From CAWDVH01 sp963805705 (GTDB taxonomy: Bacteria; Actinomycetota; Actinomycetes; Streptosporangiales; Streptosporangiaceae): 64,000 nucleotides of DNA. The translations under genes and the position numbers were made by a program. The notes beneath the pieces were generated by a model. It was not told the origin of the DNA, ran no database searches, and saw only the letters and a program-made list of their open reading frames with translations. The DNA is taken from NCBI GenBank assembly GCA_963805705.1, contig CAWDVH010000002.1, forward strand, positions 1 through 64,000. The letters are read 5' to 3'. Positions 1 to 8,606 of this stretch are shown in pieces (the stretch's first letter is position 1; each line of letters opens with the position of its first letter).

Positions 1-63
1 TGGACGGCGAGCGTGCATGCTGGCTACGCCTGCCGCCAAGACGGCCCCCAGACGCCGGTCAGG

Positions 64-732
64 TTAGCTGTCGGTGCATGTGGGCCAGTGGTCTACTGCC
101 CATTCCGGCCAGCCCGGCCATCCCGCTGGCGGGCCGGGGATTTCGCCGCCGTCGAGTTCGGCGGCATCAGGTACCTGGAACTGCTCCCGCCATTGGTCTG
201 CGTCGGCCTCGCTCATCGGGAACGTCTGGTGGGGTGCCGTTGCCTGGCGGTGCGCGATCCGGGCGAGCTGGATGTCCTTGTCCACGGGCAGGTAGATCAC
301 CTGGCAGGCTGCCCCGGCTGATCGTGCCAGCCAGCGCAGTGCCGACCGTTCATCGCGGCCCCAGAGCCCGTAGTCAAGTACGACACTGGTCCCCAGCCGC
401 AGCGCCTGCAGGGCAACCGAGATCAGCCGCCCTTCCAGCACGAAGCGCTTGCCGTCGGCCATCGGATCGCCGAACAGCGGGATCATCCAGTGATCCGGGG
501 TCAGCCGCAGCGCCCGGTGCGCCGCGGCGAGCTCTTTGGCCCGGGTGGTCTTCCCGGCTCCGGGGAGCCCGGCCATCAGGAGCATCGTGGCGGCGCACGG
601 GTCCTGCGCCGCGATGGAGCCAGACCGCATTCCGGCTGGTGCGGGCTGGCCGTTGGTGACAGCGGGTACGGCTGCGGACGGGTGCGGGAATGGCTCTTCG
701 TACTGTGCATCGGATCGCTGCGACTGAGACAT
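64..732 (-). CDS. P-loop ATP-dependent kinase-like protein
   Basis: The 222-residue protein carries a clear Walker A motif, GLPGAGKT, at about residues 55-62. A short kinase-like domain follows, with a phrase VVLDYGLWGRDER typical of small AAA/zeta-type kinases of the chloramphenicol-phosphotransferase kind. The first 45 residues look disordered. I chose the ATG at 732 because GGGGAG sits just upstream; the frame stays open further 5' but without a better site. It probably phosphorylates a small molecule in the cytoplasm, but the substrate cannot be read from sequence. It lies downstream of mraY on the same strand, separated by a hairpin, so it is probably transcribed on its own. Confidence 0.75.
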   Translation of the reverse strand: MSQSQRSDAQYEEPFPHPSAAVPAVTNGQPAPAGMRSGSIAAQDPCAATMLLMAGLPGAGKTTRAKELAAAHRALRLTPDHWMIPLFGDPMADGKRFVLEGRLISVALQALRLGTSVVLDYGLWGRDERSALRWLARSAGAACQVIYLPVDKDIQLARIAHRQATAPHQTFPMSEADADQWREQFQVPDAAELDGGEIPGPPAGWPGWPEWAVDHWPTCTDS

Positions 733-874
733 GACTCCCCTGATCGGGCAGGACGATCCGGCAGCGCAGCGATGGGACACGCAAGTGGCTGCCGGCGGGA
801 CACTGATCCGGCGGTACGCCCTGGCACTGACCCCGGCCGGGGCAGGCATTGAGGCCGCGGTTACAGCAGCCTCG

Positions 875-897
875 GTACCGCCGCTAAGCGGCGGTAC
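875..897 (-). terminator. Hairpin downstream of mraY
   Basis: A perfect 10-bp stem (GTACCGCCGC with its complement) closes on a 3-base TAA loop. It lies about 95 bp past the mraY stop and 140 bp before the next minus-strand start. No T-run follows, as is common in actinomycetes. A terminator is the simplest reading; an operator is possible. Confidence 0.55.
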
Positions 898-990
898 GGG
901 TAGTCATGGCAGCCAAGCAGCACACGCCTTCACCGTAGTCGATGGCGTCGCGGAACCGGCAGCCAGTCCGCTGAGGGCCATTTGCCGGCG

Positions 991-2064
991 TCAGGTCTGT
1001 AGCCAGGCCGCGTAGAAGATCCCGAGGCCGAGCGCCACGCACAAGCCGGAGATCAGCCAGAACCTAATCACGATGGTCGTATCCGTCCAGCCCAGCAACT
1101 CGAAGTGGTGCTGCAGCGGCGCCATCTTGAAGACCCGTTTCCCTCGTCCGGTTCTGAGCTTGGTCACCTTGAACACGGTCACCTGAATCACGTCGGACAT
1201 GGTGATGATCACGTACAGGCCGCCGAGGATTATCAGCAGCAGCTGCGTCTTGGTGCAGATGGCGAGACCGGCCAGCGCCCCGCCCAAGGCCAGCGACCCG
1301 GTATCGCCCATGAAGATCTTGGCCGGCGGTGCGTTCCACCACAAGAATCCGAAACAGCCGCCGAGGATCGCCGCGGCGACTACCGCCAGGTCGAGTGGGT
1401 CACGCACCTGGTAGCACTGCGCGGAGATGAAGTTGATGCAGTCGTTGCGCTCCTGCCAGATCCCGATCAGCACATATGCGGCCAGCACGAAGATGGTGGA
1501 TCCGGTGGCCAGACCATCCAGGCCGTCGGTCAGGTTCACGGCGTTGGAGGTGCCGGCCACCATGATGACGGCCCAGATGATGAACGGCAGCGTGCCGATA
1601 ACCGGGCCGAAGTCCCGCAGGAAGGACAGGGACGGGTCAGCGGGCGTCAGCTCGATCTTGTCCGGATGCTGCAGCACCTCGGCCGCGAACGCCACCGCGA
1701 TCACGAGCTGGCCGGCCAGCTTCGCCCGGCTGCGCAGCCCCTCACTGGTCTGCCGGAAGATCTTGAAGAAGTCGTCGATGAACCCGACCAGGCCCATGCC
1801 CGCCATCAGCAGCAGTACCAGCACGCCCGAGGGCGTAAACGGATCGTCGGTCGCCGCGTGCGCTGCCACGTAGCCGATCAGCGCCGCGATCACGAAGACT
1901 GCGCCGCCCATGGTGGGCGTGCCGCGCTTGGTCTCATGCGACTTGGGGCCCTCGACCCGGATCGGCTGGCCATAGCCATGCCGCCGCATCAGCCCGGTGA
2001 ACAGCGGCGTTCCGAGCAGCGCGATCAGCAGCGCCACCGTCCCGGCGACGAGGATCGTCTTCAA
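991..2064 (-). CDS. mraY: Phospho-N-acetylmuramoyl-pentapeptide-transferase
   Basis: MraY moves phospho-MurNAc-pentapeptide from UDP onto undecaprenyl phosphate in the inner membrane, giving lipid I of peptidoglycan synthesis. Family motifs are all visible: HETKRGTPTMGG, the DD-containing FIDDFFK, NLTDGLDGLATG, FMGDTGSLALGG and the C-terminal PLQHHFE. About ten membrane helices can be drawn. The TTG at 2064 gives the usual N-terminus (KTILVAG) and a normal 357-residue length. It has GAGGGG eight bases upstream, so I prefer it to the GTG at 2100. No mur, fts or other cell-wall cluster gene is adjacent, so this is probably an extra copy outside the dcw cluster. Confidence 0.95.
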   Translation of the reverse strand: MKTILVAGTVALLIALLGTPLFTGLMRRHGYGQPIRVEGPKSHETKRGTPTMGGAVFVIAALIGYVAAHAATDDPFTPSGVLVLLLMAGMGLVGFIDDFFKIFRQTSEGLRSRAKLAGQLVIAVAFAAEVLQHPDKIELTPADPSLSFLRDFGPVIGTLPFIIWAVIMVAGTSNAVNLTDGLDGLATGSTIFVLAAYVLIGIWQERNDCINFISAQCYQVRDPLDLAVVAAAILGGCFGFLWWNAPPAKIFMGDTGSLALGGALAGLAICTKTQLLLIILGGLYVIITMSDVIQVTVFKVTKLRTGRGKRVFKMAPLQHHFELLGWTDTTIVIRFWLISGLCVALGLGIFYAAWLQT

Positions 2065-2223
2065 CCGCGCGGCCCCTCGCCTGTGCCCGCCGGTGACCAC
2101 CTAGGCCGCATGGTTCCGGGGTGGTTCACGCTGAGCAGGCTATCCGGGCGCGGGAAGGATCTGGACCGGATGCGTGATCCCGGTCCAGGTGGCGCACCAG
2201 GGCAGGATCGCCCTGCGTTGCGG

Positions 2224-2406
2224 TCAGGGGTGGACCGGGCCGCTGGGCCCGCGGTCGAGGCGAATTGACTGCATGATCGCGAACGTCGTGGTCCTGGTGA
2301 AGATCTCGATGTCGGCACCGCCCAGCACGCCGGTGTATTTCGAGATGACGGGGGCGGCATGCGCGGCATGCCAGCTGCGAGCCCTCGGCTGTGGTAGCGG
2401 GGTCGG
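2224..2406 (-). other. Gene remnant or small ORF after the dehydrogenase stop
   Basis: The roughly 340 bases between mraY and the dehydrogenase hold no normal gene. A 60-codon stretch directly after the dehydrogenase stop, in the same frame, shows strong G/C third-position bias and reads sensibly (for example YTGVLGGADIEIFTRTTTF). It lacks a credible start codon. It may be the 3' end of a deleted gene. I do not recognise the family. Confidence 0.3.
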
Positions 2407-3342
2407 TCAGGGCGTGACCACGAGTTTGCGTGATGTTCCGGTCTTGAGGCGTTCCCAGGTCCTGCTGATGTCTTCCAGCGGGGTCTGCTCCAGGTCCATG
2501 GCGATCTTGCCGTCGATCGCGTGGCCTGCCAGTTGCGCGTAAGCGGAACGGCGCACCTCGGCGGGCGTGGCGAACAGGCTGTGCCCTACGAGCGTCAGCA
2601 GCTTGTTGCGCAGGACAAGGCCCGTGATCGTGGACGCGTCCCCCGCGGAGCTTCCGACCTGGATGTACCGGGCGCCGCGTTTGGCGTGGTTCATCGCGTG
2701 AGGGGCGACCCCGCCCCATAGAAAGTCAACGATCACGTCGTAGCCGCCGGGCGCTGCAGCGGCCAGCCCGGCGTCGATGGCCTGCTCGCCTGCGAGGTCG
2801 ACAACCGCGTCGGCGCCGAGGTCAGGGGCTTGCGCGAGGCCCTTCCCCCGGGCGGCCCCGACGACTAGGCCGGCGCCGAGGACACGAGCCGATTGCATGG
2901 CCAGCTGGCCCGCCGAACCGCCAGCCCCGAGCACCAGGACGGTCTCGCCGGGCTGGAGGTGAGCACGGTAGTCAAGCGCCAGCCATCCGGCCAGGCCGGC
3001 TACCCCGAGGGCGGCGGCCAGCGCGGGGTCAAGGCCCGCCGGAACCGGGAAGCCGTCCGAATCCGGGACGGGTACCAGCTCAGCCAGGGTGCCGTACGGA
3101 GATGGCGGGGCTGTCACGTACCAGCGGGTGCCATCGGTGAGCTGGACGACTGCCTCATAGCCGGCGATGCTGGGCGGCTGCAGTCGGCGAAGCGGGAACT
3201 GGTCGTTCACGAATGCCACGTCCAGCGGATTCAGGGCCGCCGCGACCAGGGTGCCGACCGAGACACCGGGCCCGGGCTGCGGATCGGTGAACTGTTCAAG
3301 GACTGGAGTGGCGCCGGGCTGGCGGACTACTGCCGCTCGCAT
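2407..3342 (-). CDS. Zinc-type alcohol dehydrogenase / quinone oxidoreductase family
   Basis: This 311-residue medium-chain dehydrogenase has an N-terminal GroES-like fold (RAAVVRQPG..., NPLDVAFVN) and a Rossmann domain with the nucleotide motif VLVLGAGGSAGQLAMQSAR. The catalytic and structural zinc cysteine clusters are absent, which places it with quinone-oxidoreductase or enoyl-reductase-like members using NADPH. The ATG at 3342 follows GGAGGAAC at good spacing. The substrate is unknown. It is followed by a coding-like remnant and then mraY on the same strand. Confidence 0.85.
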   Translation of the reverse strand: MRAAVVRQPGATPVLEQFTDPQPGPGVSVGTLVAAALNPLDVAFVNDQFPLRRLQPPSIAGYEAVVQLTDGTRWYVTAPPSPYGTLAELVPVPDSDGFPVPAGLDPALAAALGVAGLAGWLALDYRAHLQPGETVLVLGAGGSAGQLAMQSARVLGAGLVVGAARGKGLAQAPDLGADAVVDLAGEQAIDAGLAAAAPGGYDVIVDFLWGGVAPHAMNHAKRGARYIQVGSSAGDASTITGLVLRNKLLTLVGHSLFATPAEVRRSAYAQLAGHAIDGKIAMDLEQTPLEDISRTWERLKTGTSRKLVVTP

Positions 3343-3378
3343 GTGTTCCTCCGCTCGGTGATCGGGCACATTACTTAC

Positions 3379-3567
3379 TCAATCCGCTGTACGGGAATCG
3401 CCTGGACGGGCGAGCCAGCACCAGGGCGATGCCGGCGCGACCTCGCGGGAACTATACGGTCGCTCGGCTGCGCTGGCCAGATGCGCTGTCAGGAGCTGAC
3501 CAGCCCTGTCCAGTGCATCGGCCGCTTCGTCGAGGACCGGGTAGAAATTCTGGAAGACGTGCGGCAC
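3379..3567 (-). pseudogene. Alpha/beta-hydrolase C-terminal remnant
   Basis: In the 370-base gap before smpB, a short minus-strand reading frame begins PHVFQNFYPVLDEAADALDR. This matches the C-terminal MPHVFQ...LPEAREAL pattern around the catalytic His of GDXG-type lipases/esterases. The expected Asp region upstream falls in another frame and no N-terminal domain is present. I read it as the decayed end of a hydrolase gene. The rest of the gap shows nothing I can name. Confidence 0.4.
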
Positions 3568-3713
3568 CTGGGGGTTAGGTCGAGGGCGACCGCGATGTCG
3601 TCGGTGGCGGCCTTCTGCGCGCCGGGCTGGTGAAGGTGACGACTACCGGCCCGAAGGCGCTCCCGGGAGTCGGCCAGACTTGCATACGCTGGTCCGTGCC
3701 CTGCGCCGGCGGG

Positions 3714-4250
3714 GTGGATCGACCGGATGACGAGGAGGTCGCCGCGACCAGGGAAACAGGCCGCAGGCTCATCGCCTCGAACAGGCGGGCCCGGCACGAC
3801 TACACGATCCTCAGGACCTACGAGGCCGGGATCGTCCTGATCGGTAACGAGGTGAAGTCCCTGCGCGCCGGCCACGCGTCGCTGGCCGGCGCGTTCGTCC
3901 AGGAGGACGACGGCGAGCTGATGCTCCACGGCCTGCACATCCCCGAGCACGCCTACGGCCGCCACGGCACCCGCGTCCTCGACCAGCCGCGGCGTACCCG
4001 CAAGCTGCTCCTGCACCGCAGCGAGATCGACAAGATCATCGGGAGGCTGGGCGACGCCGGCGTCACGGTCGTGCCGCTGTCGCTGTACTTCCAGGACGGC
4101 TGGGTAAAGGCGGAGATCGCCCTGGCGCGCGGTCGGCGGTCCTTTGACAAGCGCCAGGTAATCGCCCAGCGGGACGCCGACCGGGAGATGGCCCGCGAGC
4201 TCAGCGATCGGCTGCGTGGCCGGCGGCGACGGGCCCGCGGGGCGGGCTGA
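3714..4250 (+). CDS. smpB: SsrA-binding protein SmpB
   Basis: SmpB binds tmRNA and brings it to stalled ribosomes for trans-translation. The OB-fold core is clear: IASNRRARHDYTI, EAGIVLIGNEVKSLRAG, then RKLLLHRSEIDKIIGRL, VVPLSLYF and the basic tail region SFDKRQVIAQRDADREMARELSDRL. From the GTG at 3714 the protein is 178 residues, slightly long for the family. The frame extends to 3630 and the start is not firm because no good ribosome site is visible. The usual ftsE/ftsX and ssrA neighbours are absent, so this may be a second, divergent SmpB. Confidence 0.9.
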   Translation: MDRPDDEEVAATRETGRRLIASNRRARHDYTILRTYEAGIVLIGNEVKSLRAGHASLAGAFVQEDDGELMLHGLHIPEHAYGRHGTRVLDQPRRTRKLLLHRSEIDKIIGRLGDAGVTVVPLSLYFQDGWVKAEIALARGRRSFDKRQVIAQRDADREMARELSDRLRGRRRRARGAG

Positions 4251-4452
4251 GGCCCGTGTCGAGCAGGCCGTCAGCCGCCACACACCTGCCGAGGGCACAA
4301 TCACCATAACTAGGTGACGGCCACTCACCCGGCTAGCGCCCACACTTGGTCTAGGCGATTCCGGCCAGGGAGGCGATGGCGCCGATGACCAGCCACGAGC
4401 ACCGGCATGCCGGTGGTGACCGGGTGGCCAGGCAAGTGAGGGGGCGAAAGGC

Positions 4453-5088
4453 ATGAGATCCGTGCGCGTGGTAGGACTGGGCGGCTCGCTGCGGGAGATG
4501 TCCACCAGCCGGACTGCCCTGCAGGTCGCTCTGGAGGGAGCCGCCGCCGGCGGTGCCGACGTTGAGCTGATCTGGGTCCGTGACCTGGGCCTGCCGTTGT
4601 ATACCGACGAGCACGCGCCGCCGCCAGGCGCGCACCGGCTGGCCGAGACGGTGTACCAGGCTGATGCGCTGATCTGGTCCAGCCCCACCTTTCACGGGTC
4701 GGTCAGCGGCTCGTTCAAGAACGCGCTGGACTGGCTGATCCTGCTGGCCGAGAACGAGCCGGCGTACCTGTCTAACAAGCCGATCGGGCTGGTGACCACG
4801 GCGGGCGGCGTGCAGGGGCTGCAGACGGTCAACACGATGGACTTCATCGCCCGGTCGCTGCGCGGCTGGAGCGTGCCGCTGGTGCTGCCGGTGGCCCAGT
4901 CGTGGCAGTCGTTCGACCCGGACGGGCGTCTCAAGGACGAGGCGGTCGCCACCCAGTTGCGCAAGCTCGGCGCCGAGGTGGTCCGCGCCGCCCGGCAGTT
5001 CCAGACCGAGGGCACCTGCGACTACGCCGAGGGCACCAACACCGGGCCTGAAGCGGGGGTGGCCCTGGATGCTGTCAAAGGCGGCTGA
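4453..5088 (+). CDS. NAD(P)H-dependent FMN reductase
   Basis: A 211-residue flavodoxin-like protein. The N-terminal GLGGSLREMSTSR is the FMN-phosphate loop of the SsuE/azoreductase-type family, and SSPTFHGSVSGSFKNALDWL is the second conserved FMN segment. It likely reduces FMN or quinones with NAD(P)H in the cytoplasm, possibly supplying reduced flavin to monooxygenases. A G-rich ribosome site (GGGGGCGAAAGG) precedes the ATG. The Ddn-like reductase starts 22 bases after its stop, so the two probably form an operon. Confidence 0.88.
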   Translation: MRSVRVVGLGGSLREMSTSRTALQVALEGAAAGGADVELIWVRDLGLPLYTDEHAPPPGAHRLAETVYQADALIWSSPTFHGSVSGSFKNALDWLILLAENEPAYLSNKPIGLVTTAGGVQGLQTVNTMDFIARSLRGWSVPLVLPVAQSWQSFDPDGRLKDEAVATQLRKLGAEVVRAARQFQTEGTCDYAEGTNTGPEAGVALDAVKGG

Positions 5089-5110
5089 ACACCGATGAGG
5101 AGGGTGGGAC

Positions 5111-5539
5111 ATGAGCGAGACGCTGGACTGGAACGCGAGGACCATCGCGGAGTTCCGGGCGAACCAGGGCCGGGTGGGCGGGAGTTTCGAGGGCGCTCCG
5201 CTGGTCCTGGTGCATCACCGGGGCCGCAGCAGCGGGCGGGAGTACGTCAGCCCGGTGATGTACCTGGCGGATGACGCCGACCCGGGGGTCATCTATGTCT
5301 TCGCGACTAAGGCGGGAGCTCCGGATGATCCGGACTGGTACCGCAACCTGGCCGCGGCGGGTGCGGGCAGTGTCGAGCGCGGGGCCGGGGCGTACCGGGT
5401 GAGGGTCCGGGAGCTGGCCGGTGCCGAGCGTGATCGTGTCTACGCCGAGCAGGCGCGGCGTTATCCGGGTTTTGCCGAGTACGCGCGCCAGACCGCTGGG
5501 GTCCGCATCATTCCCGTGCTCGAGCTGACCCGGGCGTAG
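5111..5539 (+). CDS. Deazaflavin (F420)-dependent nitroreductase family protein
   Basis: The 142-residue protein belongs to the Ddn/FDOR-A split-barrel family. Signature segments are LVLVHHRGRSSGREYVSPVMYL, the DPDWYRNLAAAG motif and the C-terminal RIIPVLELTR. Members use reduced F420 to reduce nitro compounds, quinones or lipids. GAGGAGGGT lies just before the ATG. It is the second gene of a pair with the upstream FMN reductase. Confidence 0.88.
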   Translation: MSETLDWNARTIAEFRANQGRVGGSFEGAPLVLVHHRGRSSGREYVSPVMYLADDADPGVIYVFATKAGAPDDPDWYRNLAAAGAGSVERGAGAYRVRVRELAGAERDRVYAEQARRYPGFAEYARQTAGVRIIPVLELTRA

Positions 5540-5619
5540 CCGGCGTCCCTGAAGACCGGCGGAGTGCCAGGTCCGCTGCCGCCGGCCGGCTGTCCCGGCC
5601 CGGTGGGCTGGCCGCGTCC

Positions 5620-5640
5620 GCCAGGCGCCAGGCGCCTGGC
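5620..5640. repeat. 21-bp inverted repeat between reductase and ABC exporter
   Basis: The arms GCCAGGCGCC and GGCGCCTGGC flank a single A. It lies 80 bases after the reductase stop and about 145 bases before the transporter start. It may end the upstream transcript or serve as an operator for the exporter. Confidence 0.4.
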
Positions 5641-5784
5641 CCTGGCCTCGGCCGCCGAATCCTCCGGACATGCTTGTTAGGCGCGAGGTGATCATCTTGA
5701 GGGGCATTCTGAGGGGCCGAACGTGAAGTTGTGCGCAGAGGCCGGGCTTGTGCCGGGCACGACGTCGGGCTGCCGGCGGATGAC

Positions 5785-7677
5785 ATGACCGCCCCGGCGC
5801 CGCGATCCGGGGCTGTGACCGGGAATCCGCCCGCGGCCGCCCATGTGAACCGGGACACCGCCCGCCGGGTAGTGCCTCTGTTTCGGCCCTACCGGGCCCA
5901 GGTGGCCGCCGTTGTCGGGCTGATCGTGGTGACCTCGACGATCGGCATCATTAACCCGCTGCTGATCCAGGTGGTATTCAACCAGGCCCTGTTCGTCCCC
6001 GGCGGCCCGAACCTCCATCTGCTCGTCATCCTGGTCGCCATCATGGCCGTTGTCCCGATTGTCAACGGCGCCATCGGCATCGTGCAGACCTACGAGACGA
6101 CCCGGGTCGGGCAGCTAGTCATGCGGGACCTGCGCGACCGGCTCTACTCGCACCTGCAGACGCTCCCGCTCGCCTTCTTCACCGGCACCAAGACCGGTGA
6201 GATTCAGTCCCGGCTGGCCAACGATGTGGGTGGTGTCCAGTCGGTGGTCACCACCACCGCCTCGACCATCCTGGCCAACGTCGTCATCTTCGTGTCCACC
6301 ATCGTCGCCATGATCATCCTCAGCTGGCAGCTGACCATCGTGGCGGTCATCACCGTGCCAGTGTTCTTCTGGCTGACCAAGATGGTCGGTGAGCGGCGCC
6401 GCCAGGTGGCGCGCTCGACCCAGGAGTCGCTGGCGGCGATGAGCGCTCTCAGCGAGGAAACCCTGTCGGTGTCCGGGGTGCTGCTGGCCAAGGTGTTCGG
6501 CAACCAGGCGCGCGACGCCACCCGCTACCACGAGGAGAACCAGCGCCTGGCCGGCCTGGAGGTCCGCCAGCAGATGATCGGCCAAGGCTTCTATGCCATC
6601 GTGCAGTCGTTCCTGTCGATCACCCCGGCTGCGGTCTACCTAGTCGCCGGCCTGCTGCTGGCGCACGGCACGACCATCTCCGCGGGCACCGTCGTCGCAT
6701 TCACCACACTGCAGACCCGCCTGTACTTCCCGATCGGGCAGCTGCTGCAGGTCTCAGTGGAGCTGCGATCGTCCCTGGCCTTGTTCGACCGGATCTTCGA
6801 GTACCTGGACGTGGTGCCCGACATCGTCGATGCCCCCGACGCCGTCGATTTGCCGGCGATCGGCAGTGGCGGCCGGGTGGCTCTCCGGGAAATCTACTTC
6901 CGCTACCCCGGCACGCCGGCGGACGCGCTAGCGGGCGTCAACCTCACCGCCGACCCCGGCCAGCTCGTCGCGCTGGTCGGGCCAAGCGGGGCCGGCAAGA
7001 CCACCATCAGCTACCTGATCCCGCGGCTGTACGACGTCACCGGCGGCTCGGTCCAGATCGACGGCGCCGATGTCCGGCACGTCCGCCAGGCATCGCTCGC
7101 CGCCGCCATCGGCTTCGTGACCCAGGAGAGCTACCTCTTCCACGACAGCATCCTGGCCAACATCCGTTACGGCCGTCCCGCCGCCTCCATGGCGGAGATC
7201 GGGGAAGCCGCCCGGGCGGCGTACATTCACGACCGGATCATGGAGTTCCCCGACGGCTACGACACGATCGTGGGCGAGCGGGGGTACCGCCTGTCCGGCG
7301 GCGAGAAACAGCGCCTAGCCATCGCCAGGGTCCTGCTGCACGACCCGCGCATCCTGATCCTGGACGAGGCGACCTCCGCCCTCGACACGGCCAGCGAACG
7401 GGAGGTCCAGAAGGCCCTCGATGCCCTCATGGGGTCACGAACCACCATCGCCATCGCCCATCGCCTGTCCACCATCATCAACGCCAGCGTCATCAACGTC
7501 ATCGACGCCGGGCGCGTGGTGCAATCCGGTACCCACCGCTCCCTGCTGCGCGAAGGCGGCGTGTACGCGTCGCTGTACCAGGAGCAATTCGAGGGCGGCA
7601 AGATCCAATGGCGGTGCCCCGACGGCGACATCATGGCCGACGGCACCATCCGGCATCGGCAAGCACAGCCGGCGTAG
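5785..7677 (+). CDS. ABC transporter, fused permease and ATPase (exporter type)
   Basis: The N-terminal six-helix ABCB-type membrane domain (about residues 40-330, with LPLAFFTGTKTGEIQSRLANDV) is fused to a nucleotide-binding domain. The latter has Walker A GPSGAGKTT near residue 400, the Q-loop in FVTQESYLF, signature LSGGEKQR near 503, Walker B ILILDEATSALD and the H-loop AIAHRLS. It should act as a homodimer, or pair with a half-transporter elsewhere, to export a lipid or drug-like substrate. The ATG at 5785 is my choice; a GTG at 5731 in the same frame is also possible. The short tail after the ATPase is unremarkable. Confidence 0.92.
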   Translation: MTAPAPRSGAVTGNPPAAAHVNRDTARRVVPLFRPYRAQVAAVVGLIVVTSTIGIINPLLIQVVFNQALFVPGGPNLHLLVILVAIMAVVPIVNGAIGIVQTYETTRVGQLVMRDLRDRLYSHLQTLPLAFFTGTKTGEIQSRLANDVGGVQSVVTTTASTILANVVIFVSTIVAMIILSWQLTIVAVITVPVFFWLTKMVGERRRQVARSTQESLAAMSALSEETLSVSGVLLAKVFGNQARDATRYHEENQRLAGLEVRQQMIGQGFYAIVQSFLSITPAAVYLVAGLLLAHGTTISAGTVVAFTTLQTRLYFPIGQLLQVSVELRSSLALFDRIFEYLDVVPDIVDAPDAVDLPAIGSGGRVALREIYFRYPGTPADALAGVNLTADPGQLVALVGPSGAGKTTISYLIPRLYDVTGGSVQIDGADVRHVRQASLAAAIGFVTQESYLFHDSILANIRYGRPAASMAEIGEAARAAYIHDRIMEFPDGYDTIVGERGYRLSGGEKQRLAIARVLLHDPRILILDEATSALDTASEREVQKALDALMGSRTTIAIAHRLSTIINASVINVIDAGRVVQSGTHRSLLREGGVYASLYQEQFEGGKIQWRCPDGDIMADGTIRHRQAQPA

Positions 7678-7758
7678 CCATCGCTTGCGCCGGCCGCGAG
7701 GGCCCGGGTTCAGCCAGTCGCCTGCGGGCCTATCAGTGCGCAGAACCTCCCGCTGTGC

Positions 7759-8334
7759 TTATCGCGCCACCCGGAATACCAGGTGCGTCGCTGCCGGGGT
7801 CACCAGCACCCGGGTGCGTTCGAGGGTGATCGCCGAGTCTAGGCTGCCGAACAGGGGCGTGCCGCTGCCCAGCAGGACCGGGATCACGTGCACGCGGATC
7901 TCATCGACCAGGCCGAGCGGGAGCACCTGCTGCATGACGGTCGCGCCGTGCAGGGTGACGGTCTTGCCGCCCGCCGCGTTCTTGGCCTGCTCAATCGCGC
8001 TGACCACGCCGTCGGTGACGAACGTGAACACGGGCGGGTGCGACGTCGCCGGCTTGCGGTGGGTGACCACGAAGCACGGGATATCGTCGGCCGGGCCGCC
8101 GTCGCCCCAGCCACCGCCGCCCTCGTTCTTGTCGAATGACCTGCGGCCCATCACGACGGCGCCGACGCCGTCGAGCATCTCCTGCAGGATGGCCCGGTCA
8201 TCGTCGGTCGCCGCGTCGAAGATCCAGTCGTGCAGCATTCCGGCACCGTCGCCGAACGGGTTCTCTCGGCTGTCATTCGGGCCGGTGACGTATCCGTCGA
8301 GCGAGGCGGACATGTCGCAGATCACGGGCGTCAT
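7759..8334 (-). CDS. Dihydrofolate reductase / RibD C-terminal family protein
   Basis: The 191-residue protein starts with MSASLDGYVTGPND, typical of the RibD_C/DHFR-like fold. It has the VVMGRRSFD segment and the HGATVMQQVLPLGLVDEI...PVLLGSGTPLFG C-terminal signature. Such proteins bind NADPH, but most actinobacterial paralogues have no assigned substrate. GGAAG precedes the ATG. It is divergent from a second member of the same fold (8607-9182) across 270 bases in which I see no gene. Confidence 0.85.
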   Translation of the reverse strand: MTPVICDMSASLDGYVTGPNDSRENPFGDGAGMLHDWIFDAATDDDRAILQEMLDGVGAVVMGRRSFDKNEGGGGWGDGGPADDIPCFVVTHRKPATSHPPVFTFVTDGVVSAIEQAKNAAGGKTVTLHGATVMQQVLPLGLVDEIRVHVIPVLLGSGTPLFGSLDSAITLERTRVLVTPAATHLVFRVAR

Positions 8335-8606
8335 GAGTGCTTCCTTTCTGGGCGGCCAATCCGGGCTGGTCCAACAGCTCTCACTGACACAGACGGCGCC
8401 AGCGGCACTTCTTCATCGGCCAGCTGGCCTGAGCCGAGTCGTGGCAGCGGCGAAGCTCCAGGACCCGGATGGGTGAAGCGGTGACGAAGCGGAAGCGCCT
8501 GCGCAACGCTGGGACCAGTCCGCGACGATGAGTCTCGCAGTGGTCCCCAGTCTGTATCCACGCTGATGAACATCCACACCGGTCGACCGCACTCGAGGAG
8601 AGCATC

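Noticed and set aside
1..63. Gene start at the left window edge
   Set aside because: Too short and without coding bias to support any call.
1105..2268. Long plus-strand open frame over mraY
   Set aside because: It is antisense to a gene with unmistakable motifs and its peptide is Arg/Gly/Asp-rich without any family pattern.
4251..4452. Possible tmRNA gene after smpB
   Set aside because: No tRNA-Ala-like ends, tag frame or CCA region could be found.
3489..4688. Long minus-strand open frame across smpB
   Set aside because: It overlaps a clear SmpB and shows no domain of its own.
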